Assembly: GCA_033816765.1 (NCBI GenBank)
Contig: CM066289.1
Location: 992,001-1,056,000 of the forward strand
DNA length: 64,000 nucleotides
Source: Nothopassalora personata
Lineage: Eukaryota; Ascomycota; Dothideomycetes; Mycosphaerellales; Mycosphaerellaceae
Reading direction: 5' to 3'
Shown here: piece by piece, positions 45,471-57,900 of the stretch
Numbering within the stretch: the first letter of the stretch is position 1
How the letters are laid out: each line of letters opens with the position of its first letter
Made by a program: the position numbers and the translations under genes
Notes under the pieces: generated by a model
What the model saw: only the letters and a program-made list of their open reading frames with translations
What the model was told of the DNA's origin: nothing
Database searches by the model: none

Positions 45471-45868
45471 GGTTAAGGCCTAAATATATAATCTATGCCC
45501 TTACTTCGGCGCCTTATACGACCTTCGTAGATACCTTATATTTAACTACTATACGCGTAGCCTTCGTAGATCCTTCCGCTAGCTTATACCGTCTTCGCTA
45601 AGGTCTTATATTCGGCTACTATACGCGTAGTATTCGCGAGTCCTTATACTAGCTCCTATCTATTATATTCCTCTAGCTAGCCCTTCTATCGTACTAGGTA
45701 CTATACCTTACCCTTATACTTACGCTTTCCTAGTACTACCTCTACTTTATATTCCCTATCCTTATTAGCGAGGGGTATAGTACCTCTATCCTTCTCGCTA
45801 CCCGCGTACGGCTTAAGGAGGGATATATAGAATATATTATAAATTCTTAAGTCGGCTAGTAGTACTAG
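45471..45868 (-). pseudogene. Gypsy-4 relic: integrase C-terminus and chromodomain
   Basis: The minus strand reads IYNIFYISLLKPY (about 45845-45806), the standard (V/I)FHxSLLKPY end of gypsy integrases. EYKVEVVLGKRKYKGKV and a YLVRWKG-like end (about 45765-45680) follow, i.e. a chromodomain. The rest of its pol would lie to the right but is cut off by the gypsy-3 LTR that starts at 45869. Confidence 0.6.
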
Positions 45869-46806
45869 TATTACGGAATAATTCTTATAGACCCTAGAAT
45901 TATAATAACGAAACGAGCACGTGACTTATCCTACCTAAGCGCTTAGACTTAGGGCAATTAGACTACTTATGCTTAGACTAATTAGACTACTTATACTTAG
46001 AATAATTAGACTAATTACCGAGATCTACAAATCTCCTTTATATTTAGGAACGCTAAGAATCCCTTATAGTTTCGATGCGTTTAACTTACTATTTAATATT
46101 ACTGTTTAGAATACACTATAATATAACCTCTACCTTACTACTACTTAGTCTCTACGAGATAAGACAGTTACTGCTTTATTACTCTCCCTTAACTTCCTAT
46201 TAGCCCGAGAATAAACCCGATTAAGCTTATCTTCTTAACTTGTAATATTATTAGGTTATACTAAACCTAATAGCTTTAAACGCCCTCTACGATAGGAGAC
46301 CGATAGAGTAAACGGGGAACACCCGCCCCTAGTAAAGCAAGTAGAGCCCGACGACCTTAGACCGCGAACGATGCTATTAATGCCTTAGCTACTTATATAG
46401 GCAACGACACCCTTAAGGTTAGTAAGCTAGAATACTACTATAGCGACCGAGACAAGTTCGACACTTAGGTCTCTTAGATAGACATATACTTCTTATTTAA
46501 CTCTATGCCTAAGAACCTTAAGCCTATCTTTACTACTACCTTCTTAAGAGGACGAGCATAGCATTAGGTTAAACTATTCCTTAGGAAATACCTAGATAGT
46601 AACGGAGAAGACAATACCGACGGGATCTTTAGGTTATATAACTATCTTAAGTATACTACAAAGAGCGTCTTTAGTATCTCTAATAAGATTACTACTACCG
46701 TTCGTTTTATTTAGCATTTAACCTAGAAGACATCTACTACCGAATATACTACTAAATTCTAGGAATACGCGTAACTTACCGATTAGGACGGACCACTTTA
46801 AGTTAT
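45869..46806 (+). mobile_element. Gypsy-3, left part: 5' LTR, primer site and start of gag
   Basis: The LTR spans about 45869-46272 (TATTACGG, a RIPed TGTTACGG, to CCTAATA). TTAAACGC (46276-46283) follows and pairs with GCGTTTAA in the LTR (46077-46084). The next sequence (GGGGAACACCCGCCCCTAG) matches the equivalent place in gypsy-1, and gag-like RIPed sequence continues to 46806, where gypsy-2 is inserted. The frame resumes at 61653. Confidence 0.65.
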
Positions 46807-46946
46807 TGTTATAAACCTCCGAGGTAGGCTAACTATAGAAGGAGATAGTCTATTACGTAGATCGGGCTTCTTTAGAGAGTACTAGACAAGGTATAGGAGG
46901 CAGGCAATAACTAATAAGAATAGGTGTATTCTAATTAGTAAGGTTA
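46807..46946 (-). repeat. Gypsy-2 3' LTR, outer part
   Basis: Matches 61310-61449 of the intact LTR; ends in the GGTTA duplicated by the copia insertion. Confidence 0.9.
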
Positions 46947-47152
46947 TATTACGTTACAAGTGGTTAGAAGTTATAAAATAGGCTCATAAAGGTGTTTTAA
47001 AAGCAGATAGTAGATTACATGTATCTAAGCTAGAATTGAAAGGGCTTCTTATAGAAAGGCTGTAGGTAACTAATTAATGTTACCTAATTCTTAGCCGCTG
47101 CTGCCTTAGGTTTAATTAGGCTACAGCGCCGGTGCACGCTTAGATCGTAACA
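46947..47152 (-). repeat. Copia 3' LTR
   Basis: Pair of 53774-53979; starts TGTTACGATC on the minus strand. Confidence 0.9.
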
Positions 47153-48739
47153 CACCCCCTTAGCTCGTGCGGCTTATAGGTGAATAAGGTAATCTTATAT
47201 GATCGCGTGCACCCCATCTATCACCTATCACCCTACCCACCCACCCATGACGTAAGGCGTCGTTACTGTACGCTTATTAGAGCTCTATTATGAGCTATAC
47301 AGTAGGGCGCTAAGTTAGCGTTTTAGGTAAGGCTATTGTCCTAGCCTTACATCCCTATTCACAATCTCACTAAGTCCCTTATACTGTAGTTAACCTATAT
47401 AATAGGTTCTAAGCGATGTGATTTATCCGGTAGGGTGGCTAAGCTGTTCTTATAGCACTGAACGGTAAGGCGTACTATCTCCCTACATTTTAACGGACAG
47501 GTAAGGTTGTAGGTTCGAGTCCTAGGGGTTATTATATCTACTGAATTTATTGCTTAGCCTATCGTCCGCTTCAATGTCCGCTCCATTCTTAATTAAAATC
47601 CTAGGTGTTATAGTACGCTATTACTTCGGCAATTAGGGTGCCTTACTACTATCTAATAACTACGTATATGTAACTTCAGTTACGGTCTTAGAGAACTCTG
47701 CTTCCTACCTTAGGTAGAGATTACCATTTAGCTACGTCCTAGTAGGAACTCTTTTACCTAATGAAAGGTCTTTATAGCTTATAAAGGCCTTATCTTTCTA
47801 CTTAGAGTAAGGATAATCCTATCGACGGTAGTACTATAGGTGCTACATGCCTAGCGGGTAGAGATGTTATCTCTAAGTAAGGTAAGGACGATAATGGAGG
47901 GATTAACGATAATGTTATAGCGTTCGTTATAATATAGTAACGGAGGTAGTAATAGTAATGCTAATGTTACTAGCAGTAGGGAAGTTAATAGTGTTTTGGC
48001 GCTCGTAATTAGCTACGCCGTTACTAGTGCGCATACGCTACACCGCTACTAGTAATAGGGGTGTTTCCGGTCCTTTTGCCATGGGCTAATAGGAGTCCGA
48101 GAAACACCTACTAGTAATAGTAGTGCTAGGGCAGCGCCGGTGAATAGTAGACGCTTACTCTAGCGGTAGTGCGGAGCCGGCGGCGCTAGGCGGTTAGAAG
48201 GATAAAAGGGAAGTCGCGCTTAGTGGTGGCTAATTACTATGTCGTTCTATATCGCTACTACGATGCGCCGAGGAGAAGAGTCCTATAGTTAAAGCCTAGT
48301 ACTAGTAACTGTCGAGAAGAGCCACTACTAGTATAGTAGTAGGCCTACGCTTCTTAGGCGTTATTATCACCCCCTAAGGTAATACGGCTAGTGTTAGCAT
48401 CTATAGTAGGCGCTAAGGAGCGTAGGTCTACGCCTTCCTTAGCCATGTTAAGTAGCTACACGAAGCGCCTATGCTTTTGTAGTAGTAGTAGCTTAGTAAG
48501 CCTATCTATAGGCATGTCGTTAGTATTAAGATACCGAATCTCGATATCTCCTCGCTAGTTTCTCTAGCGGAGCTAGTAGTAGTAGATATTAACATAGCGT
48601 AGCTTAGTGTTAAGCTTTTGCCCTTACTAGTTAATAAGTCGAATAGTCTAGGTGTTGTTATAGTATAGGTGTATATACTAGTTAAACTCGAGATAGATCT
48701 CGGTAAAGATGCGTTCCTACTAGATTAGCTCTAATACCG

Positions 48740-51700
48740 CTTATGATAGGCTAAGGAGTTCGGCTTCGGTTAAGGACTTAGTAATAGTAATCTACTTAGA
48801 TACTTTATAGTCGACTAGTCCGCCGAAGAGCATAAAGATCTATCCGCTAGAGCTAGTCCTATCGACGTTTATGCCGTAGGAGGCATCTAATGTACCGAAG
48901 AACTTATAGTTCTTACCGAGATGTTTAGGTTAACTGTATAGGCTAGTAATGTACTTACTAGCGCTATACATAAGGTAGAGGTTCTTAGTCTCTAGGAGGT
49001 AGCGTAGGCACTAGTCTATAAGCTTTAGATACGTATCTATTAGCTTAGTTAGATACTGCGAAAGCATTAATAGGGAAAAGGCAATGTCCGGGCGTGTATA
49101 TGTTACTACGAAGTTAAGGGATCTAATACGTTATTAGTAAGTAAGGATCTTAATAGCTTCTATAACATAGCCTTTAGGCACCGTCTAGTTAAGGTGTTAA
49201 TCTACTAGCACATTTATCTTACGTACGCTAGTAGATATGCTGAACTTAGTAGCGAGCTTCTCGATGTAGTCCTCCTATAAGAGCTATAGCAGTCTCTTCT
49301 ACCGATCTCGTGTTACCTTAATTCCTAGAAACTAGGTAAGATCTCTAAGCTCGTGCATCTCGTACTTAGTAAGTAGACGCTTCTTAATGCTAAGTGCATA
49401 GTCCTTATACTTACGGTAATATAGTATAACTAGGTCGTCTATATAAAAGAAGAACATAACCTTATTATTATAGTAGATGCATTCGGAGTCCGAGAGAGGA
49501 ACCATTCTAAGGGAGGCTAGCGTCTCGGTAAGGGAGTTATACCATAATAAAGGGAACTCCTCCAGTCCGTAGAGGGCCTTAACTAGTTTAAGAGCGTGTC
49601 CATCGGTAGGGCGATCGATTCTAGGAGGCGGCTATAGATACATAGTGTATAGCAGGTCTAAGTTTAAGAAGGCGTTAATAACATTAAACTGTTTAGCTTC
49701 TAGGTCGAAGCTCGCGGCTATAGCATAGTAGAGACGAAACATGCTTACTAGTAATATAGCGGCGTATGTATCTAAGTGTGTGCCCTATAGATCGCCTCTT
49801 ACGCATAGCCGGGCCTTAAAGCTCTTTAGCATACTATGCTCATCTAACTTATACTTGTACACCCACTTTAGCGGTAATAGTAGCTAAAGTCCGTCCTCTT
49901 ACTAAGCATTATAATCCTTCTCTTAATATATAGTCTATTTGAACGTACCGGTTAAGACTGCTTTAGTAAACTCTTTAGCTATAGCTTTACGCTATTGTTA
50001 GGCGAAGCGGTACTTTATAGCGGCTCGGTAGTTTAGAGGTTCGGGCGGAAGGTCATCGCGGTGTATCGACGTAATAGTGTTAATAGTACGTGTAGGGGAG
50101 GATCGGCGTGTTCGTACGACATCGTAGTACTTACGTCCTAGGTAACGAGGTCTCGGGCGGATGCCCGCTATCTAGCTAATAATAACGTTAGCGACCATAA
50201 TATTGTGTAGAGCATAGTAGAAGTAGGCGGTTCGGAGCCTCTTCCTAGTATCGGTAAGGGTGTAGTTAGAATTAGGGGAAAACTCATCCATTTAACTAAG
50301 TTCTTCGAAGGGGATTGCTAAAGGAGGAGCGGTAGCGACGTCTAGAGTCGTCGAAGCATCTATGTTCGAAGCATCTATGTCTACTATGATCTCCTTACGG
50401 TCTTTCTCTATGAGTACATCCATCAATTGCTACTTAAAGTCGTTAATGTACTATTAAGACGCGTTACTGTTAACCGCGTTGTTTTAATAGCTATTGTTAT
50501 GGTCGAAGTTCTCTATACTCTCATTAGTCGATAGTTCGACCCCGGATTTAACCTAGTCTCGTAAAAGTGTAGGGGTTGTAGCGTTATTTAATAACGGCCA
50601 ATTAAGTAGCTAGAAACTGCTGTTACCTTTAGGTTAGTTGAATGTTGCTAGCGCTCGGTGTTGTAGCTAGTATAGTTTATGCCTAAGCAGTAATTGTTAA
50701 TAGGCGTATTAACGAGGGTTTTAATAGAGCGGCTACTATTAAGCCTATTCTTCCACCCCCTCGGCCTATGCTGTGTCCTACTTATAGTGAGCCACATATA
50801 GGTCGTAGTACTGTTTAGGCTCTTTAGCCGGTTCTACTATTACGATGTTCTTAATAGGGGTTAAGTAACTAGCAGTAAGAATTGATAGGTCGTAGAACGT
50901 AGTCTTATTAAAGAGGACGTCCTTTACCCGCATAACCCTATCTTTCGATAGGTCCCACACCCTGTAGATGTTAGTAGAGTCGTAGCCCACAAGGTATCCG
51001 ATAAGTGCTCGTTCTTTAAGCTTCTTAGTCTTGCCTAGTTAAGTAGTGCCATGAATGTACACGTAGGCTAGGTAGCCGTATACTACTATGTAGCCCACAT
51101 TTAGTACCCTGCCTATTGCTAATTCAAAGGGAGTCTTCCAGCCTTTTAATTGGATTAGTAACCGCTAGAGAATGTAGACGGTAGCTACTGTGCATTCATT
51201 CTAGAGCTTTTTAGGTAGGCGAGCATAAATGCGGATTGTGCGAGACATCGTAATAATGACGCCGCCCGCTCGTTCTACTAGGTCCTAGTTAGACGCGTAG
51301 TTAGCAGTGTTATGTTACTCAATTTAATTGTTATTAATAGTTAAGCGGAAGGCTATGCTAATAGCTACTTTATTATCGCTATAGAAGTAAACAAACCTAC
51401 GCCCAATGAAATTAATGAAGCTAAGTAGGCTATTAAAGTAAGCTAATACTAATAGTTAGTCCCTATTCTTAATAGTGAATTAAAAGTGCCCGTAGGTATC
51501 TAAATCGTATAAATGAACTAGGTAACGATCACTATTGTATACTAGTGTGAACTTAGCTAAATCCATAGCTACGTGCCTATAGGGAGTTATTGCCCTAATT
51601 AGCTTAGTCCTATTAAACAATTTATGTACCTTAGCTAGGCTACATGCTCTATAATGTGTAGTGAGGGGTGCTTTAGGTACATTAGGGTTAATAACCACCC

Positions 51701-53700
51701 CCTTAACTCTAAACGGAAGCTAGTTAATGAGTTTAGCGCTAATATAGCCGAAGATTTAGTGCTACTAGCGGCCTAAGAGCTTGCGGTGTTTAATAGGGGT
51801 CCTACTAGACGTTACTACACCTTTAGTACCCCCTATGCTATTTATTACTACCATAACGGTACGGTCGCCGTTAGAGTCCTAAATAGGCGGTGTTTAGATA
51901 GTATCACCCTTACTAATTGTGCTAATAAAGTGCGCTATACGCTACTTCTTAGTAATCTTTAGTAGGATGCTCCTATTATTGCTCGATGGCCATTTATAGA
52001 CCATCTCTAACTAAGGCGGTGTAACTACCTTAAAGAAGGGGATTGTGCTAGTAGGGCGGTGCAGGTCCATTAATTTCTTATTATTGTAATAGACTAAATT
52101 GGTGCGTCCGTACCACTAAAGTCTAGCCGTCTCTATACGTAAGTAGGAGATAACGTTCATATAAAAGCCTAGGCAATAGGCCACATCTAATAGGGTAAAT
52201 AGTATCCCCTCTATTTTTATGCGAACCTTGCCTAATGCGGCAATAGGGAATGTCGTGGTTCCGGCTTAGATTAATAAGGTAGTTAGGCGCTCTATAATAA
52301 ATTCTACGCCCTACTAGTTATAGTAATTAATAACATAGGTGTCCGAGCAGTTGTCGTATACCTAGCAATCCCTAAAGTTAAAGCTTAATTGGCTTATCGA
52401 GCTCGAAAGGATAGTAAGACTAGTAAAGCCGTGCGGTGCGGCCTTGCCCTTAGTAATTGCCTTATCTCGTTCCTCATCCGTGCGCCTATTACGGTTCAAT
52501 ATACCTAGTAAGCGTTTACTATCATCGCCTAAGCAGTAATTAATAAAGTGCTTCTAGCACTTCTTCCACTACTTAGAGCGCTAATCCTTTAATGGACGCT
52601 TCTTAGGGTTAACTACATCGCATAAATAGAGGTTCTTATAATAACTCTCCTTAGGCTCGCCGGTAATGTTCTAGTAGCCGCTTAGCCTATCGTTATTGTT
52701 ACTGTTCTTTCCTTTATTTACACCGTTACTGCGGTTACGACTCTTGTCGCCGCGGCTACGACGACGGTCGTTATTATTATTCCTACCGACTATGCCTACT
52801 ATAGACGCTAGTAGTGGAGGCTCGTCCTCTACTAAGGGTTCGCCTATAAAGGTTACGAAGACTAATCGACCGTTCGTAGTAACTAGGGTAGTGTCGCGTA
52901 TCTATTCGAGGTATCGCTCGGTAAGCTTACTAAGCGAGAGCTTATTACGCTTCTACTCGTTGTATAGTAATGCTCCATAGGTAGGAGTTTTCTACTATAT
53001 CGTAAGTAGGAAGTGTCGTGGTAGGTCTCCGTACTCGGTATAGTTGTAATCTAGCATCTTAGTCTATAGCACTAGCTAGTCTAAACACCAGTCGTCGACC
53101 CTTCGGGCCTAGCTCTTCTAAAGCCTATTTAGCTCTAGTGTAAGCTATCGCTTACGTAACATGTCGTTTAGTCCGTACTAATCCTTTAGAGCCTAGACCT
53201 TACCTCTAAGGGTACGTTTACTATGCATTAGCTCCTAGCCTAGCTCTATAGTAGTCCTAATTAGGTAGGTGACTAATTTAGACCTTACGGACGTAAAGAT
53301 GTTATACATCCGCTACCTACGGTCGGCGTCTAACTAGCGGAGCTTAATAAGCTCCTTATCTTTAGCCGTAGCGTCTTTAGTAGTGTATACTAATTGGATT
53401 TGCTCGAACGTTAAGTATACCGGCTCTATTAGCTCGGCAGTAGTGTCGTTCGGATCTACATACTTCTAGATGTTTAGAGACTTAGCGTAGAGCTCTAACT
53501 AACGGTTAAACTTGTCCCATTAGTCATGACTCTTAAGAACGATAGTAGCGTGCGGCAAAGTACCGGTACTACCGGGTGTCTCGGTAGTCGCTATAACGGT
53601 GTTAATAGGCCTAATGAAAGTTCCTATAGGTCTACTGGGGTCACTACACTGCTGTATAATGGTTGTTAATAGGATAATGATAGATCCCACTAGTTTTTAA
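48740..53700 (-). pseudogene. Copia gag-pol relic
   Basis: Stretches of intact frame remain, e.g. 51698-51480 (integrase zinc-region side, ending VHLYDLDTYGHF) and 50990-50778. Elsewhere TAG/TAA interrupt the frame. RT carries YIDDLV and RNase H ends with the LTEAELLSLS motif. Confidence 0.75.
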
Positions 53701-53773
53701 TGACGATGCAAAATCTGCTCTAGGGCTTCGTTTTATGTAGCGAACGTTAGTGAGCGCCTATCGGGCTTATAAC

Positions 53774-53979
53774 TATTACGTTACAAGTGGTTAGAAGTCA
53801 TGAAATGGGCTCATAAAGGTGTTTTAAAAGCAGATAGTAGATTGCATGTATCTAAGCTAGAATTGAAAGGGCTACTTATAGAAAGGCTGTAGGTAACTAA
53901 TTAATATTACCTAATTCTTAGCCGCTGCTGCCTTAGGTTTAATTAGGCTACAGCGCCGGTGCACGCTTAGATCGTAATA
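53774..53979 (-). repeat. Copia 5' LTR
   Basis: Pair of 46947-47152; its TG start has become TA (ends GTAATA on the plus strand). Confidence 0.9.
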
Positions 53980-53984
53980 GGTTA

Positions 53985-54187
53985 TAACATAAGTTAAACG
54001 CTTTAAAAGCTATAGGCTATTTCGCTACGTTCCTAAATATAAAGGAATACATTATCTAGATCTATAGTGTCTATCGAGGGAGCGATAGATCCTCTATATA
54101 GGGGATCTATATTACGAGACACGGATCCTAATGTCGTTTCGTACTAGTACGGGGGAGCCTTAGGCCTATCGCGTTTAGACCGTAACA
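53985..54187 (-). repeat. Gypsy-2 3' LTR, inner part
   Basis: Continues the LTR interrupted at 46946; matches 61450-61652. Confidence 0.9.
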
Positions 54188-54389
54188 CTATCCCCCTTTC
54201 GGCCTAGTCTCGTCCCGAGACTAGTTATAACCTTAACGTCTCCTACTTCGTCTATAGGTAAGGATATCTTCCCTTCTTCTTACTCTTATCTTACCCTTAG
54301 ACGCGTTATCTACTTAAAAACGAAAGAACCGCGTAAACCGCGTCTATCGCCTCGGAGAAGAAGTTATAAAGCCTTATTCTCGGTATACA

Positions 54390-54960
54390 AAGAATAACCT
54401 AGTATACCGTATGTATGTCTCGTCCGGAAAGTGTTCTTATTACTATCTTAGCAACGTAGCGCGGTGCGATACGAAGGTAACTAAGGTAGAGTAGAAAAAG
54501 CTCGGGGATTAGCGAAAGAAGTTATTAGCTAATCTCGATCGTACGAAGGAGGCTCTTTCGGAGGCTTTAGCGAAAATGATAGAGGCGTATATAAAGGAGA
54601 TGCGTCTTCGGAAGTAACTAGATGCTATTAACCGTAAGATAGAGGAGGGTTATACTCTCGAGGAGCGAGAGATCGAGGAGGAGGAAGCGGCGGATCGGGA
54701 GCTAGTAGCGTAGAGCTTACTACTCGAACCTATACCTAATTCCGGTCTTGCTCTAATTCCTCTAACTCGGAGCGCTATAGATAGTTTCGCTAATAATAGG
54801 TTCTAGGGTTTTCTTAATAGTGTAGTAGCGGAACCTATTAACGGCGCGCTCCCGCTACTTAGCGGTAGTAGAAATCTTTTAGTAGCTAGCGGCAATTCGT
54901 AAGGTTTGCCTTTAGTTCCTAGGTATTTTCTAAGCCGTCGTATCCTTTCTACTTAATAAG
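54390..54960 (+). pseudogene. Antisense Cys-rich coiled-coil frame of gypsy-2
   Basis: The plus strand (opposite to this element's pol) keeps one frame from about 54400 to the TAA near 54958, broken only by TAG/TAA replaceable by Gln/Trp. It shows a Cys cluster (SSGKCSYYYLSNVARCD, about 54421-54471) and a WKKLGDWRKKLLANLD-type start of helix. A long charged coiled coil (EALSEALAKMIEAYIKEM, then LEEREIEEEEAADRELV) and a hydrophobic/Pro-containing tail (PINGALPLLSGSRNLLV) follow. It mirrors the frame at 42140-42600 of gypsy-1 in position, orientation and layout (Cys cluster then helix). Family unknown to me. Confidence 0.5.
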
Positions 54961-57900
54961 GTATCGCTAACCCTTTCTATTTAGTATCCTTTCGACCTCG
55001 AATTCGTTTTCTACTTCCGGTTTAAAATAGAATGTTTCCTAATAAGGTGTTTCGGCGTCCGTAGGTTCTAATAGTAATATATAGAACACTAGGTAGATCT
55101 TTACATTCTTTAGTAGCCGTAGTCGGTAGTTAATAGGTCCTCGTACTTCTTTAACGAGAAATAGTCCGACTTTTACCTAATCTAGTTTCTTAGTCTTTCT
55201 TCTTGTTTTAAGGTTCTTTGTAAGGAGATAGACCTTATCCCCCTTCTTAAGCTAAGGTACTATTTATCGTTTCTTATTATATAGTGTCGCAATTTTGTCT
55301 TAGTTGCTCTTAACCCTTCGTATTAAGTTTTCGTGTATAGTTTTTATCGCCTCTATAGTTACGATTGCCCTTTTAGCTTATAGATGTAATCCTTCTTCGC
55401 TAAATAGGTTCGGATGCTTACCGTAGTTTACGAAGAAAGGTGTTTCGCCCGTTGTTTCGGACTTATAGTTATTTAGTACTAACTATACTATAGGTAGGAG
55501 TATAACCTAATTGTCCTATATATAGTTAATATAGTGTCGTAGATATCGTTCTAGGGTTTGATTTATTCTTTCTATTTGCCTATTAGTTTACGGATAGTAG
55601 GTAGTAGATAGCTTATGTTTAATTCCGGTCGTAGAAACTAAGGTTTTCTAGTAGTTAGATGTAAATAACTTGTCTCTATCTATAATAAAGACCTTTAGAA
55701 ATATATAGTATCGTACGAGTCGATTAAGTACGAGGTGTCCGAGTTACTCTACATTATACGTTTTAGATGTAGGAATAAAGTGTACGTATTTTATAAGTTG
55801 GTCTACTATAACTAATATTATGTTATATTATTGTCCTATAGTTTAATCCTAGGATGTTAGTAACTTAGTAATAAAGTCTATCGTAACTTCGTCCTATAGG
55901 TTTATTAGTAGTGTCCGGAATTGTATCTCGCCGTACTTTACGTGTCTTACGGCTTTGTTTTTCTAATAATGTTCGTATCGTTTAATGTATCGTAGTACTT
56001 TCTATCGTAACTACGGGAATGCGAAGCTCCTCTAAATAAGTTCTACTGTCTTAGATGTTCCGGGGTGCCCGTAGGTTAGTCCGTCGTAATATTATCGTAT
56101 ACATTCTTCTTCTCGGTCCTTCGGTACCTAGTATTTCCCCTATGCTATTAGGAATTGTTCTTCTATGTCTTAAAGAATACGTACTATGTTATTAAACTCC
56201 TTTATATTAGTACTAAGGCTTCTATTAGGATTCGCCTTTAGTATTTATTATCGCACTAGTTCTTTTCCTTCTATATAGTCGCTTCTTCGGTTTAGTACGT
56301 CGGCCCTACTATTGTCTTTACCGGGTGTATGGCGGATTTTAAACTTATACTAACCGAGTAGTTCCGACTAGCGGTACTGTCTTCTTATTAGCAGTTTAGT
56401 CGTAGTAAAGTAAGTGAGATTCTTATAATTAGAAAGAATCGTTAGCTTAAGTACTCCTTCCGTATATATTCTCTAGTACTATATTATAGCGACAATAGTA
56501 AGAAGTTCCTTATTATAGATGTCGTAGTTTTATTCCGCGGGTAATAGTTTCCTTAAGTAGTAGGCTACTAGGTGTCGTTTCCTATTATACTCCTATATAA
56601 GGTATGCTCTAATAGCTATATCCGATACGTCCGTTTTAATTTAGACTTCCTTCGTGCCGTCGAATAATCGAAGCGTTAGTGCTAAGGCGCATTATTCTTT
56701 TAGTTATTCGAATGCTAGTCGTTATGCGCTACCCTATGTCTATTTAACATCCTTCTTCGTAAGTATCGTTATAGGTATCGATGTCTTCGAATAGTCCTTA
56801 ATGAATTTCCGGTTATAGTTAGCTAGGCTAAGGAATAATTGTACGTCCTTAACGTATGTTAGCTCTAGCTATTCTCTAATAGACTATGTCTTAGCTAGGT
56901 CGATCTAGATTCTAGTCGTGCTAATAATAAATCCTAAGAATTTAACTTCTTTCTTATAGAACTCGCATTTCTTTAGTACCGTCCGGAAACCTGTTTTAGA
57001 TAGTCGCTCGAGTACGTCCTAGACTTGTCGTATGTGCTACTAGAGTGTCCCTTTTATATAGATAAGGATATTATCGATATAGGTAATAATATATACGTCT
57101 AGTAGGTCTCTTAGTATCTCGTTAATTAGGTCTTAGAATGCGGCTAGTGCATTAGTCAATCTAAAAGGTATAACTAAGAACTCGTATAGTCCGTATCGAG
57201 TCCTAAATACAGTTTTCTATTCTTCTCCTTCCGCTATACGGATAGTATAGAATGCGTCTTATAAATCGATCTTTATGTACTAGTCTAATCCGGTTAATCT
57301 ATCCTATGCTTCTTCGATGTTCGGTAGTAGATATCGGTTCTTAATAGTAATCTCGTTTAGCTTTCGGTAGTCTTGTACGAGTCGTAGTTTCCCGTTTACT
57401 TTTAGAATAAACATACATAGAGATGCTACGCTTAAGGTCGATTTTCGTATTTGTCCTTTTACTAGGTTCTCCTTTAGCTATTCTCGTAGGGTTGTTAGCT
57501 CTTTTTCGGACATTGGATATAAGGGTCCCTATAGAGGCTCTTCCCCTAGCTAAATGTTTATCTTATAATCCTATAGTTAGTACTTAGGTAAGGCGTCTCT
57601 ACCCTTTTCCTCTTTAAAGAGCCCCCTCTATTTAAGGTACTCCTTAGGGATAGTTAACTCCGAAACGTTAGTATCCTTCGATAGTACGTTAAGTCTATTA
57701 CTTCTAGTGACTTTATAACCCGGCGGCCCTACGCTAGTATCTATCCCGGTTGAAGGTAGTTCTTCTATCCTTCTAGTCGGCGTAAGCTCTATTCGATTAA
57801 GCTGTCTCTTTACCTTATCTACTAGCGAACGCTACCGCTACGTAGGATTAATGTCGATAACGCAATCGCATTGCTTAAATGTAAGTACTCCTCTTCTCTA

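Larger units (their letters stand above)
46947..53979 (-). mobile_element. Complete copia element with 206-bp LTRs inserted in the gypsy-2 LTR
   Basis: LTRs 46947-47152 and 53774-53979 are each 206 bp and differ at about seven sites, mostly TG/CA to TA. GGTTA flanks both sides (46942-46946; 53980-53984). A minus-strand polypurine tract (AAGGGGGTG) abuts the left LTR. Minus-strand order: gag region (about 53700-52400), protease (WVYDNCSDTYVIN, about 52360-52322), integrase (about 51700-50770), RT (YIDDLV near 49440-49470) and RNase H (about 48920-48740, including TEAELLSLS). This is the Ty1/copia order, integrase before RT. RIP stops are present but milder than in the gypsy elements. Confidence 0.9.

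Noticed and set aside
47440..47545. tRNA-like T arm (GTAGGTTCGAGTCCTAGG)
   Set aside because: No matching acceptor or anticodon stem could be found; it lies inside the copia 3' region and may be chance or a decayed relic.
52696..52980. Plus-strand 94-codon frame
   Set aside because: Antisense to copia gag/protease region, low complexity.
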